Below, in pieces: positions 13,025-30,831 of a stretch of DNA of 64,000 bases. The notes below the pieces were generated by a model. That model saw only the letters and a program-made list of their open reading frames with translations, had not been told where the DNA came from and searched no databases. The stretch is from Oscarella lobularis (Eukaryota; Porifera; Homoscleromorpha; Homosclerophorida; Oscarellidae), in the NCBI RefSeq assembly GCF_947507565.1, contig NC_089178.1, forward strand, positions 2,852,001-2,916,000. Direction: 5' to 3'. The translations under genes and the position numbers were made by a program. Each line of letters starts with the position of its first letter. The first letter of the stretch is position 1.

Positions 13025-15114
13025 ATGGTGAGCCAGAAACTCTCCCCAATAGGCGATATATATCTCTCATCCTAGTCGGACAGTGACGACGAACCTTTCC
13101 CGTCAGGAAGTTACAGCGTAGTCGGCTCGTTTCCTCGCGAATACGGGTAAGCGAGCTCGTGAACGCCCCACGTCTTCGAAATCGCGTCGCAATCGAGATC
13201 CCCGAGCCCCTTTTCTACACTAGATACAACGCCTGTCAAATAAAAGCGTCGTCGCGCGCTCTCAGGCACGTTTCCTCTCGACAAAAACGCCGAAAAAAAA
13301 ATCGACGAAAAACGAGAGAACATTACGTCACTCCTTTCTCTCCTCTTCTAGCTACGGTCCGGCCGACGGCGACGACGCGGCGGCGGCGGCGAGCGGCGTC
13401 GGAGCGGGCGAAGCGAAGCCGCGCATTCTCCTCATGGGATTGCGACGCGGCGGCAAGTCGTCGATCAAAAACGTCGTCTTTCACAAGATGTCTCCCAACG
13501 AGACCCTCTTTCTTGAGAGCACGAATAAGATCGTCAAGGATGGTGGGTGCCCGTTTTTTTTTCGTGATGAAGCGCGTTGCTGACGTCTTTCGTTTTTTTT
13601 TTAGTGATTCAGAATAGTTCGTTCGTGCAGTTTCAGATTTGGGATTTTCCCGGACAGATCGATTTCTTTCATCCGGCTTTTGATTCCGATGCGATTTTCG
13701 GGAGTGCCAATGCTCTCGTGTTTGTGATCGATTCCCAGGTACTTCGCGACGTCGTCCTGAAAAAGAAAATTGGGAGAAAGCGTGCTTTTCTTTTCTTTCC
13801 CTGCGCAGGATGACTACACTGACGCTTTGCAGAAATTGCACCTGACCGTAACCAAGGCATATACCGTACGTAGGGCAGTAGAGAGCGCGCGTGCATTTCC
13901 TTTTTTACGCGGAGTGCTGTAGGTCAATCCCCATATCAAATGCGAGGTCTTTATTCACAAAGTCGACGGTCTTTCTGATGATCACAAAATCGGTGAGAAG
14001 ACATTGAAAATCTCATTGGAGGCCTTTGTAAGTCTTGCGAGTGTAGAAGTCCAACGTGATATTCACCAAAGAGCGACGGACGATCTCGCTGATGCCGGCT
14101 ATGAGAATCTTCATCTCAGGTAAGGAAGTCTGATAATGAAAGTACCCTGGGAAGCGACAGAGTTCCTGCTGAAATAGACGCGATTCAGTTTTCTGGGGGG
14201 TGTTTTACGCTTTTAGTAGTATTTCCTTGTTTAGTTTCTACTTGACGAGCATCTACGATCATTCTATTTTTGAGGTAAAAAATACGCGAGCACGACTTGC
14301 ACTTTGGGTGAAGCGCTTTTTGGCGGAGTAGGCGTTTAGCAAGGTCGTACAGAAACTCATTCCCCAACTGCCTACATTAGAGAATTTGCTCAACATTCTG
14401 ATCTCAGTGAGATATAGAGAAACTGTGCACCTCGTAAGCGTAAGCGTTATCTGAGCAGAATTCTGGCATTGAAAAGGCTTTTCTATTTGACGTGATCAGT
14501 AAAATTTATATTGCCACAGATAGGTACGGGCATTGGCAGCAATTGCTCCTTTTTATGACCTCTTCTCGCAGCTCTCCTGTTGACATGCAGTCCTATGAAC
14601 TGTGCTGTGACATGATTGATGTAGTCATTGACATATCTTGCATATATGGGTAGGTCAACTAAAATAGATGATAGCGCTGTTAGAGTAATTAATGTGTAGA
14701 CTGAATGAAGAGGGCGACGGATCGGCCTACGACACGAAATCAGCGTCAATCATACGACTCAACAACAGCACCATTGTGTATCTGAGAGAAGTCAATAGGT
14801 GGGCAGGGGCGTTTTATGAGTGAGTGTCTGTGGTCTGCAGCAGTCTCACTTTTGCCAGGTATCTTGCTCTGATATGTTTGATGAGAGAGGAGAGCTTTGA
14901 GAAACAAGGTACAGGTAGTTGCAGTCCTGAGTTCTATTCTTACACATTTCTAGGTCTCATTGACTACAACTTTCACTGCTTCAGACAAGCTATTCAAGAG
15001 GTTATTTTTCGAAATCTGTATTCCTTTCCTTTTCGGCTAATGTTCCGTCTCCGATTCAAGGTCTTTGAGATTCGACGTAGGGCCCTTCTCGAACAGTCGT
15101 CGCGAGTTGTGTAG
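13025..15114 (+). CDS. RRAGC: Ras-related GTP-binding protein C/D (Rag GTPase)
   Basis: Partner of RagA/B in the heterodimer that recruits mTORC1 to lysosomes when amino acids are plentiful. Fifteen exons join in frame to 368 aa: 13025-13027, 13076-13146, 13352-13542, 13605-13738, 13809-13865, 13923-13992, 14047-14119, 14235-14274, 14332-14406, 14459-14523, 14572-14649, 14700-14798, 14859-14908, 14954-15000, 15061-15114. Human RagC/D is about 400 aa. The G-domain shows the P-loop [15 protein letters not shown] and HKVDGL motifs. The C-terminal roadblock half follows ([16 protein letters not shown] onward). The first coding exon is only the ATG, with GT directly after it; the next exon begins SDSDDEPF. 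The gene starts 85 bp after the DNAH6 stop, so its promoter lies in that gap or in the last DNAH6 exons. I cannot tell RagC from RagD, and an invertebrate probably has one ancestral gene. Confidence 0.93.
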
Positions 15115-15644
15115 CGTGAAAACGCCCCGATTGCATGGCTATAATATGCTGGCTCTTCTTTGTCCGTCATGCAAACGAATACATGCGCTCCGCACGCGTT
15201 CTCGTTTCACCATACGAGAATAATCGGACGCCCCAGGATTATTGTTGGGCGGAGGCCACGAATACGGCGCAAACGATCGAAAAAGGGTGTGGTCCTCTTC
15301 GCGACTTTCGGAAAGCGCCGGCGAGCGATTCCCGAACAACCAAAGTAGTCCTAGCAGCCAATCTATTAGAGAGTAGTCCTAGAGGAGCAACTACCTACTA
15401 ATCGGAGGTATGACTAATCGACGAACCGGCGCATATGACGGGCTTCCGCTTTCGGTACGAATGCGAACAAACACCAGAAGCATAAGACGTATGCGGATAC
15501 GAAAGTACCGAAGAACCTCGCCATCAATTTTATTAGTGCATCAAACAGAAAACAAGCAGAACCAGAGAAAAAACGCGCACGTGGAACGAAATGACTTTAA
15601 AATATTAGTTCTTTTTGACGGACGTTTAGACGACGAATGTTCGT
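15115..15644. other. Intergenic region between RRAGC/D and the small peptide gene
   Basis: Convergent 3' ends meet here. Apart from the minus-strand poly(A) signal at 15529-15534 I see no supported gene, RNA or repeat. The short open frames have no recognisable content. Confidence 0.6.
15529..15534 (-). terminator. Poly(A) signal AATAAA of the small peptide gene
   Basis: AATAAA on the minus strand, about 110 nt beyond the stop codon at 15645. It is in the right place to end the peptide transcript. Confidence 0.5.
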
Positions 15645-15920
15645 TCAGGAAAGTGCGGCGACGAGGAATCCGACGAATATGACGACAGCCGTAGGATACA
15701 ACGATACGGCGCTGCTCGGCGTCTCCGGCGTCGGCGTCATCGTTTTCGGCGGTTGCGTGCTAGGTGTCCCGTTGTTTTGGACCAGAATCGTGGTCGGAGT
15801 ATCCGTCGCAGTCGTGGCCGGAGTATCCGTCATGTTAGTGGCCATCGTCGTATTGTTCTGCGATTGGGCAAGGACCACGAGGGCGGCGACGATGAGACAG
15901 ACAGCCGATACGTACTTCAT
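15645..15920 (-). CDS. Small secreted, Thr-rich, probably GPI-anchored mucin-like peptide
   Basis: Intronless frame of 91 aa starting at the ATG at 15920-15918. Residues 1-21 form a clear signal peptide (MKYVSAVCLIVAALVVLA). About 47 residues rich in Thr, Pro and Asn follow, with several N-glycosylation sequons (NNT, NMT, NGT) and many candidate O-glycosylation sites. The protein ends in a small-residue stretch and a hydrophobic tail (YPTAVVIFVGFLVAALS) with no basic cytoplasmic residues, which is the layout of a GPI-attachment signal. The architecture resembles CD52 or CD24 in vertebrates, but such peptides share no conserved sequence, so I claim no orthology. It was probably a heavily glycosylated surface peptide. 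Longer initiation at the in-frame ATG at 15941 is possible but would put seven charged or polar residues before the signal core. The AATAAA downstream supports a real gene. Confidence 0.6.
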   Translation of the reverse strand: MKYVSAVCLIVAALVVLAQSQNNTTMATNMTDTPATTATDTPTTILVQNNGTPSTQPPKTMTPTPETPSSAVSLYPTAVVIFVGFLVAALS

Positions 15921-16424
15921 TTCTGTTCTTCTGTCTAACAAAAAAAGAGAAAGCTCGTGGCGGCGGAGCGCTTTTTGATGGGATTCGGACCACGAGGGTT
16001 CTGGGTGTGGCCCACTCTAGCGAAGCGGCTGAACGTGCTGCGACAATGCCGTCTTCGCGTGCGGCTTGTGCGGCACACGTGCGTGTGCACAAAGCGAATT
16101 TGAAGCGAAAAGAAGTGACTTACTTTGGACGACTACGGGAAGCAACCCTCACTCTGACGAGTCTTCTCAGGAAATGGCGAGAAGTACCACACGGAGCGCT
16201 TATTGGTTCCTTTCAACCACACCGACCCGGATGCTGCACGTGCGCTCATTTTTTGACGCCGTTGACTGCTGTTGACATAGTAGAAATCTCATGTCGAAAA
16301 AACAGCAGTTTCATGATCTGCAGCGCCGCAGCCCTCTAACGTCTTCATGGTTATATTTAGCTTTGGGTGGCTACACGGTATAAATTACGTCACGCCGACA
16401 TGCGCAGTGCATTATTCGCCTGCA
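15921..16424. other. Divergent intergenic region (small peptide gene and ARIH1)
   Basis: 504 bp between two start codons pointing away from each other. It must hold both promoters. The ARIH1 side has a TATA/CRE-like element (16379-16392); I see nothing certain on the other side. Confidence 0.5.
16379..16392 (+). promoter_or_regulatory. TATA box overlapping a CRE-like site upstream of ARIH1
   Basis: TATAAAT at 16379-16385 runs into TTACGTCA at 16385-16392, a CREB/ATF-type half-palindrome. The ARIH1 ATG lies about 40 nt downstream, so if used the 5' UTR would be about 10-15 nt. TGCGCA (NRF1-like) lies between. Confidence 0.35.
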
Positions 16425-19017
16425 ATGGACTCGGATGATGGCTACGACGACGAGGCGGTCGATCTGTGCACTGACGACGACGAAGACGAGCTCGACTTGG
16501 TCGAAAGTACGCCCATGGCGAGCCAGCAATCGCACGAGAAAGCGGACGACTTCGATTTCGACTGTCTGACGCCTGAAACGATCGCGAAAACGATGATCGA
16601 AAGCATCGAAGAAGTGAACAACATATTCCAGGCAAGATAGGCACGCCAATAATGCGTTCGGTGGTGCGATTCGACTCGAAAAACAGATTCCGGCGACAGC
16701 AGCGCGACAGCTTCTCGTCTTTTTCAACTGGGACAAAGAGCGATTGCTCGAAAGGTACCTCCTATACACAAGTAAAATATCTCAAGAAAATTAGAATATA
16801 GGAAGAGGATTTCCTTCTAAGCTATTTTAGTTAGGTAGTCTTGTGGAAACTTTTATAGAGAGGACTGGTGCAGTGGTGCGTTGGCTGAGCCTAGTGTTAT
16901 TCTAGATATTTCAGCGGGGATCAAGACAAATTATTTGCTCAAGCTCATATAGTGAATCCGCACAAGAAACGACACATTCCCACAGTGAGTCGACGCATCG
17001 ATTCAATGCGTGTACCAGCAAAAATTTCAATAGTTGCCCTCGACTGCCACCTGTCAGATCTGTTTCGGTGGTGTGGAACCAAAGGTACAAGGTTCAAAAT
17101 AGACTACACGGATTTTTAAAACAATGAATTCTACTTCAGGATTTTACTGGTGTCGAATGCGGTCATCAATTTTGTCGAGATTGTTGGGAGATGTATCTCA
17201 CTGTAAAAATATCAGATGAAGGCATGTGTCAGGTAAAAACGATGTAGAATTTTCCTGCTGAAGATCCGTAAAACTTTTTTGTTCAGGATATCTCCTGTCC
17301 TGCCCATGAATGTCGTATACTTGTCGATGAAGTGACTGTCTAGTGAGAGTCTCTCTGTTCTTGCAAATGAGCTTATGACAAATGAGATTTTTCTAGTCAA
17401 CTTCTCAAAGATCCGGTTGTGATAAAGAAATATCAATATTTATTAGCGGGTTGTTATATTGAGGTCGAGCCCGTGCAGCAGTCTTTCATAGAATTAATAT
17501 CATTAGCTTATTTTTTTTCTAGGCAAATCGTCTGATGAAATTCTGTCCAGGACCTGGTTGTCAGAATGCTGTGCGCGTGACCTATAATGAATCCCGACAG
17601 GTCCGTTGCTTATGTAATCATTCCTTTTGGTGAGTGGGGTTTGAGCCTGTTTTGCAGTAAATCAACGACGCTTTTTTAGCTTTGGCTGCTTGGATCTAGC
17701 CCACGAGCCTGTCAAATGCCACGTGAGAAACATACATAGGGAATACATGCATCCTAGTAACCTATTCTTGTCGGGTTTAAAGTATTTGAAAAAGTGGAAA
17801 AAGAAGTGCGACAATGAAAGCGAGACGTCCAACTGGCTATCAGCCAACACAAAGGTGGAATGCAGGCCATAAATTTATAAGTAGTAGTAGCAGTCAAATC
17901 AACGTCTCTTGTCTATAATAGATTCGTTGTAGTCGACGTGATTTATTGTGCGACGCTTTGTTTCTATGTTTAGGAGTGTCCCAAATGTCATGCGGCGATC
18001 GAAAAGGGAGGCGGTTGCAATCACATGGTGTGCAGGAATCGTTCTTGCAAAGTAGAGCAGATTAATGAACCACGTCAGCGTCTACGTGTACTTGTCTCAT
18101 AGTTTGAATTCTGCTGGGTTTGCCAAGGACCATGGCAGCCACATGGATCCAGTTGGTATAGAGCTATTTCTCGGTCTTCAAAAATATTCTCTCAACTTTT
18201 CCTCAGGTATAACTGCAATCGCTACGATGAAAAGGACGCAAAGGCGGCCAGAAATTCACAAGCGGTAAGAAGATCTAAGCAGAATGTAAAATTGTTTGCC
18301 ATAGCGGACTTGTTCAGACGTCGAGGGCCAGTCTCGATCGCTACTTGTTCTACTATAACCGATACGCGAATCACTTGCGAAGTGCTAAGTTAGAGAAAAA
18401 GGTAAATTATTTTCAGAGACAAAAGCCTCGCTCACCGTCATCTCTCTCTCTCTCTCTTTCGCTCAGCTAAACGATTCCATAAAGAAAAAGATGGATGAGT
18501 TGCAGCGCCGAGGGATGACTTGGATAGAAGTGAGTGATATGATTTCTTTTCAGACGGATTCTGATGGGTTGGGTTGGCTTACTCGTAGGTTCAATTTCTC
18601 ACAAAAGCCGTCGACGTTCTTTGCATGAGTCGTGAGACGCTCATGTACACGTACGTATTTGCTTTCTATCTAAAGAAAAACAATCAGAGTGTCATATTTG
18701 AGGCGAGTCAAATTTTTGCCTTGTTCTTATTTTGAAACACGCGAATGACTACTATTTAGGAAAATCAGAAGGACGTGGAAATGGCGACGGAGACTCTTTC
18801 CGGGTACCTCGAACGAGATATGCTGACAGCTGATGTTGTCGCTGAATTGAAGCGAAAAGTTCAAGATCAGCTCAGGTATCATAACAACGCTTAGAGAAGT
18901 CGGTTCTCAACGCGCACTGCCTCCTTTTCCAGGTACTGTCAACAGAGACGGAGTGTGCTGCTTGCACACGTCTACGAAGGGTATGACAAAGAACTGTGGG
19001 ATTATATTGAAGCGTGA
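16425..19017 (+). CDS. ARIH1: E3 ubiquitin-protein ligase ARIH1 (ariadne RBR)
   Basis: RING-between-RING ligase of the Ariadne family, which works with neddylated cullin-RING ligases and UBE2L3 and passes ubiquitin through a cysteine thioester. The N-terminus is acidic ([10 protein letters not shown]), as in ARIH1. RING1 begins CQIC (about 17060) and continues [10 protein letters not shown]. The IBR includes [10 protein letters not shown] and [18 protein letters not shown]2 begins ECPKCH and has GGGCNHM with the catalytic Cys. The C-terminal Ariadne domain ends LWDYIEA before TGA at 19015-19017. About 17 introns, two of them GC-AG (16632-16686, 18703-18759). One 60-nt intron near 17723 has no stop and would read through. 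The linker just before RING1 is a few residues shorter than in human. An ATTAAA at 19024-19029 follows the stop and could be the poly(A) signal. Confidence 0.93.
16632..16686 (+). other. GC-AG intron in ARIH1
   Basis: The donor is CAG|gcaaga and the acceptor aacag, 55 nt. It joins EVNNIFQ to [10 protein letters not shown] in frame. Without splicing the frame stops at once. Confidence 0.82.
18703..18759 (+). other. GC-AG intron in ARIH1
   Basis: The donor is GAG|gcgagt and the acceptor tttag, 57 nt. It joins ...NNQSVIFE to ENQKDVE, matching the Ariadne domain. Confidence 0.85.
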
Positions 19018-19178
19018 CAGACGATTAAATAATTATTGGCGAAAGAGCAGACTACAAATGATTCATTTCTACGTTTTTCTGCTTGTAATAGTGTTTACCG
19101 CCAACAGAGTACAATTATACGAAGTAGAAAAAAAAAGCAGAAGGCGGTAACCAGAACAGGAATGAATCAATCAAACTA

Positions 19179-20727
19179 TCAATCCACCCACGGCTCCCAC
19201 ATGCCAGACCGCAGATTGGGATTTGCGTTGGGATCCGGATCAGGATAACGACACGGCACAGCAGACCGCCGATACTCGTCCAACTTCTCCAGCATCTGTT
19301 TCACCACGTCCGCTTTCTGTTCAACTAAATTGTTTCTCTCCGTCGGATCGTCAGCAATGTTGTAGAGATATATTTTCTTTTCGGGCGGTGATGGATCGGT
19401 ATCAGGGTCACTCATATTTGCCATGGGATACCATTTGGCCGGAGTCATTCCCGTCATCAATTTCCAGTCGCCGACTCGCAGAGCCGTCGTGTTTTTAATC
19501 GGATCAATATTGTGGAGAATCTCCTTTCGCGGCGACACTTTTCCACCGGCAATCGTATCCCAAACGTTGTATCCGTCTAGCGGCAAGTCACTGACGTCGA
19601 CGCCGGCCAGGTGAGCAAAGGTAGCAAACCAATCGGTCGCGTGCAAAAGCTCTCCGTTGAAATAACCCGTCTTTTTAATTCCGTATCCGTGCACAAACGC
19701 CGCTCCGCGCACGCCGCCCTCCCACAGCGTGCCCTTTGTGCCTCGAAGTGGCCAATTATTCATCGCTTCGCCGTTGAAATGACTCGCCGGCGCCCCGTTG
19801 TCTGTCGTAAACACAATCAACGTCTGATTCATCATTCCGCGAGCTTTGAGCGTTTCGGTGATATTTTTGACGGCGTCGTCGAGAGCGCCGACCATTCCAC
19901 CGTACGTACGCCGATTCATATTGGTTATATGACTCTGTTGATCGATGTAGTACTGAGGCGCTTGAAGCAAATCGCCGTACGGCTTAAAGCAGTCTGGTTC
20001 GCAGCTCGCCGCTCCGTGAACGGCCTCGAACGGAAGATAGAGAAAGAGCGGCGTTTGCGGATCGTGGGCTTCAATAATGCTGATCGCTTCATCGGCAAAG
20101 AGGTTCGTAGAGTAGATGCCGGACGCGTTTCGTATAGGAATATCGGCTTTGGCCGTAGCGCGGTGAAGGTCGAAGCCCGTGTAGTTGCCGCATCCCCAGC
20201 ACGGGGACGTGTGATTCCAGAATTCCTCGTTGCCCGTGTAGTAGCCAAAAAATGTGTCAAATCCGCGGTGTTGCGGTGTATAGGCGTACTTGTAAAATCC
20301 CAAGTGCCACTTACCAACCTTCAAATAGTAGTATTTAATTAATTAATTAAGATAATTTAATTCGTCTCGCCATGTGTGTAGCATATCCGGCTTTCTTCAT
20401 TACCGACGCAATTACTGTCTCGTTGAGAGGGAGACCGTTGGGAAGTGAGTCGAGTATGACGCTGTGCTGGAGTCCCGTGTGAATTGGGTAACGACCGCTC
20501 ATGAGGCAATTTCTCGTCGGCGTGCAAATCGGTGAGACGTAGTAGTTGTGCAAAACGACGCCGGACTTTGCAAGCGCGTCCAGCGTCGGCGTGCGAATGT
20601 TGGAACCGCTGCCCGTGAATCCGACGTCATTCCAGCCGAGATCGTCGGCAACAATTAGGACAATGTGCGGCTTGGATGCTGCAAACGTGGCCGGCAAAGC
20701 GACGAAGGCCAAAAACAAACTCAACAT
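19179..20727 (-). CDS. Arylsulfatase B-like sulfatase
   Basis: Predicted lysosomal or secreted sulfatase that removes sulfate esters, probably from glycosaminoglycans. Two exons (20371-20727 and 19179-20318) give 498 aa. I start at the ATG at 20727 because MLSLFLAFVALPATFA is then a normal signal peptide. An in-frame ATG at 20751 would add eight residues and place the CLEAR box in coding sequence. The metal-binding ADDLGWNDVGF follows. The formylglycine site is CTPTR, with Thr where animal family members usually have Ser; the PROSITE pattern allows this. GKWHLGFYK and the RGFDTFFGYY region resemble ARSB/ARSI/ARSJ. Several N-glycosylation sequons are present. The single intron (20319-20370) has a GC donor and contains a TTAA repeat. 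The gene is head to head with ADH5. Substrate specificity cannot be read from the sequence. Confidence 0.88.
20319..20370 (-). other. GC-AG intron in the sulfatase gene
   Basis: On the minus strand the donor is ATG|gcgaga and the acceptor gaag, 52 nt. It joins YATHM to VGKWHLG, the conserved sulfatase sequence. No GT donor gives this junction. Confidence 0.85.
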
Positions 20728-20730
20728 CTT

Positions 20731-20740
20731 GTCACGTGAC
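20731..20740. promoter_or_regulatory. CLEAR-type palindromic E-box GTCACGTGAC
   Basis: A perfect 10-bp match to the CLEAR consensus recognised by TFEB/MITF-family factors, which drive lysosomal genes in vertebrates. It lies 4 bp upstream of the sulfatase ATG and 31 bp upstream of the ADH5 ATG, within the 43 bp separating the two. The match is seen; TFEB regulation is inferred. Confidence 0.55.
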
Positions 20741-20770
20741 ACCCCTCGCATGTGTGCATGCTCGAAAAAG

Positions 20771-22468
<1,698 letters not shown>

Positions 22469-22567
22469 CGCTTTTGGCCTGTTTGCACTGTATGTCACGG
22501 GGTTGTGTGAAAATGCCCACGGATTAGAAACGCCCACAACGCTATTTAAGGTTATCCGGGAGCTGAA

Positions 22568-22589
22568 TCACGTGCCGGTGTAAACCAAT
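22568..22589 (+). promoter_or_regulatory. E-box plus CCAAT box upstream of KDM5
   Basis: TCACGTG at 22568-22574 and AACCAATCAG (CCAAT at 22585-22589, an NF-Y-like context) lie 19-40 nt before the KDM5 start codon. The ADH5 stop is only 139 bp before that start, so the promoter must be in this gap or inside ADH5. Confidence 0.35.
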
Positions 22590-22607
22590 CAGTCCGCTTG
22601 TTGTTTG

Positions 22608-28782
<6,175 letters not shown>

Positions 28783-28908
28783 GAAATAATGGTTCATTTT
28801 GTGTGACTTTTTGTGTCCGTAGCGCTTTTCTTTGCTGTTCTCCTAAATCGCCCAAAATTTATAACGGAGTTCTATCATATTATTTTGCGCTAGTCCGGGC
28901 GACTTTGC

Positions 28909-28916
28909 TCACGTGA
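28909..28916 (+). promoter_or_regulatory. E-box TCACGTGA upstream of COMMD7
   Basis: Palindromic TCACGTGA ends 17 nt before the COMMD7 ATG, in the 151-bp gap after KDM5. It is a candidate bHLH-ZIP site. Confidence 0.3.
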
Positions 28917-28933
28917 TCTCGTTCTTCCTCAAA

Positions 28934-30257
28934 ATGGCGTTTCATTTTACGTCCGAAACGCCCGACGATCAGCTCTACACGGACTTCGGCAATCTCGCCA
29001 AGTTTCCAGACGACGTAGGCATCGAATCGATTTCCTTTCGCGCCGCGACGCGTTGCAACGACGCATCTTTCAGGCCTTTTCCCAACTCGTCACCATCGTC
29101 ATTTCATTTCTGGTCGAACCCTACCAAGTAGAACAGCATAGTCACTCGTGCAATCTTGCACGCCTTCTTACTGCAGAGCTCTCGACTCCTAACCCGACTC
29201 GGCGAATTCGCCGCGGAACAGGGCATCAATCCGGGCGGCCTAAAGAACGTCGTTCGTTCTTTCTTAGCAATATCCTATAATAGACTAACTGTGTTTTTAT
29301 TACACAAACGCCTATTCTTTCTGGTTTGGAAGTTTCCTTGATTCAAAGGTGACCACTTCCTGAAGGTGGCTCTAAGAAAGAATCTGTCCCCACCGCATTT
29401 AGAAGAAGATCTGCAGCAGCTGGGTAAATGATGATTTCTATTCAGTAAACATTGGGTCCTATTGCCCTGGGGGATAGGTTTGTCTACGGAGAAATCCGCC
29501 CTCGTGGCCGCTCAGGCATGCCGGATTTTGTTTTTTTTATTCGATGATGTCAGATGATCGGCGTTTTAGTGGAAACTTAACTTGATTGCGCTGTCGAGAA
29601 CGGCGCTCGGGCAGACTCTAACCGTCAATCGTCTCGTGGACATGGATTGGCGATTTGGAGGTAAGCGAAGAGAGAGGAAGCGCGGTATAGGAAGAGGGAA
29701 ACGATCGGTTAGGATAGGTAATTACTTTAATAAAAGATGACTCAAACACTGCGGTTGCCCGTTTTCTCCCCCGTGGGAGAGATGCGGTTGATGTTGAAGG
29801 AATCCTCTCGCTAAGTGCGTCACTGCACGTGCGTTGATCTTTCCCACGCTACCCCAACAGTTCGCTTCCGAGGACACTTTGCGTTATGCGCGCTATGTTT
29901 ATTTGTTGACGTTGACAGGCACGAGGTTACTGTCTTTATGCATGCATTCTAATTTCTTCTCGCGTTCGTTAGTGACGGCGGCCAGTAGTGACGTCAAAAA
30001 GGTCGGGAATTCGTTTCTGCAGGTGAGGGCGACACCTGATAGAAACCCTATTCAAAATAAACATTAGAATTCATTTCCAGGTCAAGTTTAGTCTCGACAA
30101 GGGAGGCAAGACGGAAGACGTGTACATGGGTGAGTTTCTATTTTATTGCAAGGTACCAAATGCTCGACGTTTCGCTTTAGAACTGAGTCTTCACCAGTTC
30201 TATCAGTTTCTTCACGAGATGGAGAAAGCGAAAGCTAGTTTAGAGTACATGAGTTGA
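28934..30257 (+). CDS. COMMD7: COMM domain-containing protein 7
   Basis: Subunit of the Commander/CCC complex in endosomal cargo recycling; COMMD7 is also linked to NF-kB control in vertebrates. Nine exons join to exactly 200 aa, the human length: 28934-29014, 29074-29127, 29177-29269, 29354-29423, 29478-29515, 29570-29660, 29973-30022, 30081-30129, 30181-30257. The N-terminal HN domain contains AFSQLVTIVISFLVEPYQ and LGEFAAEQGI. The COMM domain begins near VDMDWRFGVTAASSD and ends QFLHEMEKAKASLEYMS. Intron 3 is AT-AC (U12 type), intron 5 is GC-AG, and intron 6 is long for this genome (312 nt). Two AATAAA signals at 30693 and 30726 could end the transcript. Confidence 0.9.
29270..29353 (+). 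other. U12-type AT-AC intron in COMMD7
   Basis: The donor is A|ATATCCTAT, matching the U12 ATATCCT core. The branch site TTCCTTGAT at 29334-29342 fits the U12 consensus TTCCTTRAY exactly. The intron ends in AC, 12 nt after the branch adenosine. Removing these 84 nt joins RSFLA to HFLKVALRKNL in frame and aligns with COMMD7. Ending instead at the nearby AG runs into a stop. Confidence 0.88.
29516..29569 (+). other. GC-AG intron in COMMD7
   Basis: The donor is CAG|gcatgc and the acceptor tttag, 54 nt. It joins ALVAAQ to WKLNLIALSR. The total then comes to 200 codons in frame. Confidence 0.8.
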
Positions 30258-30829
30258 TGAGTTGAAATATGCATGGATGCTCGTCGCTCAATTCGATTTT
30301 CCACGTAAGTGCTTTTAATATGGTGTGTCTACTGAATATGCGCACGAGAAACGTGCGCGCTAAAATCCCTCCCCTCTGTGTGCGTGTCACGCTCGCGTCA
30401 CCCCGCGTGCGAAGAAGAACTTGAATTCGATTTCGGTTCGTAAATATGAAAGGTCGACACTTGCGTCATTTGTCAGGCGGCCGAACTGAAACCTCTCTAC
30501 TATCGTAATTCGATTGCTGCGCACGCTCATCGGGCAATCAAATCAAGGCTTCGGCCATGGGCAGACTGAGACCGTCTCGCCCCACTTCTCATGTTTACGT
30601 TCGCAACTGTCGCAGTACACACGCACAGAATGAGATTCGATGGTCAATTAGACACTGATAGACGCCGCGCTGACACTCGCACAACGTACATGAATAAAAT
30701 ATCTCCCAGAATGTCCAAATAGCCAAATAAATGAGCTCGCCTATAACCCCTAACGTACCCCCTATACACTCGCCCGCACGTAAAAAAAAGAGATCGAAAC
30801 CAACCTGCTACGGTCTCTCTCGTAATTTA
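30258..30829. other. Convergent 3' region, COMMD7 and SH3 gene
   Basis: 572 bp between facing stop codons. It contains AATAAA on the plus strand at 30693-30698 and 30726-30731, probably the COMMD7 3' end. I see no other gene or repeat. Confidence 0.6.
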
Positions 30830-30831
30830 TT
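30826..30831 (-). terminator. AATAAA overlapping the stop codon of the SH3 gene
   Basis: On the minus strand the stop TAA (30832-30830) runs into TAAATT, giving AATAAA that shares two bases with the stop. If used, the 3' UTR would be only about 15-30 nt. Confidence 0.4.

Noticed and set aside
15637-15978. Plus-strand Val/Gly-rich frame of 113 codons
   Set aside because: It is the antisense of the signal-peptide/GPI-tail gene; its hydrophobic look comes from the complementary codons.
17727-17785. Extra residues [13 protein letters not shown]... in ARIH1
   Set aside because: They come from a 60-nt GT-AG intron without stops. Splicing gives [12 protein letters not shown] as in the family.
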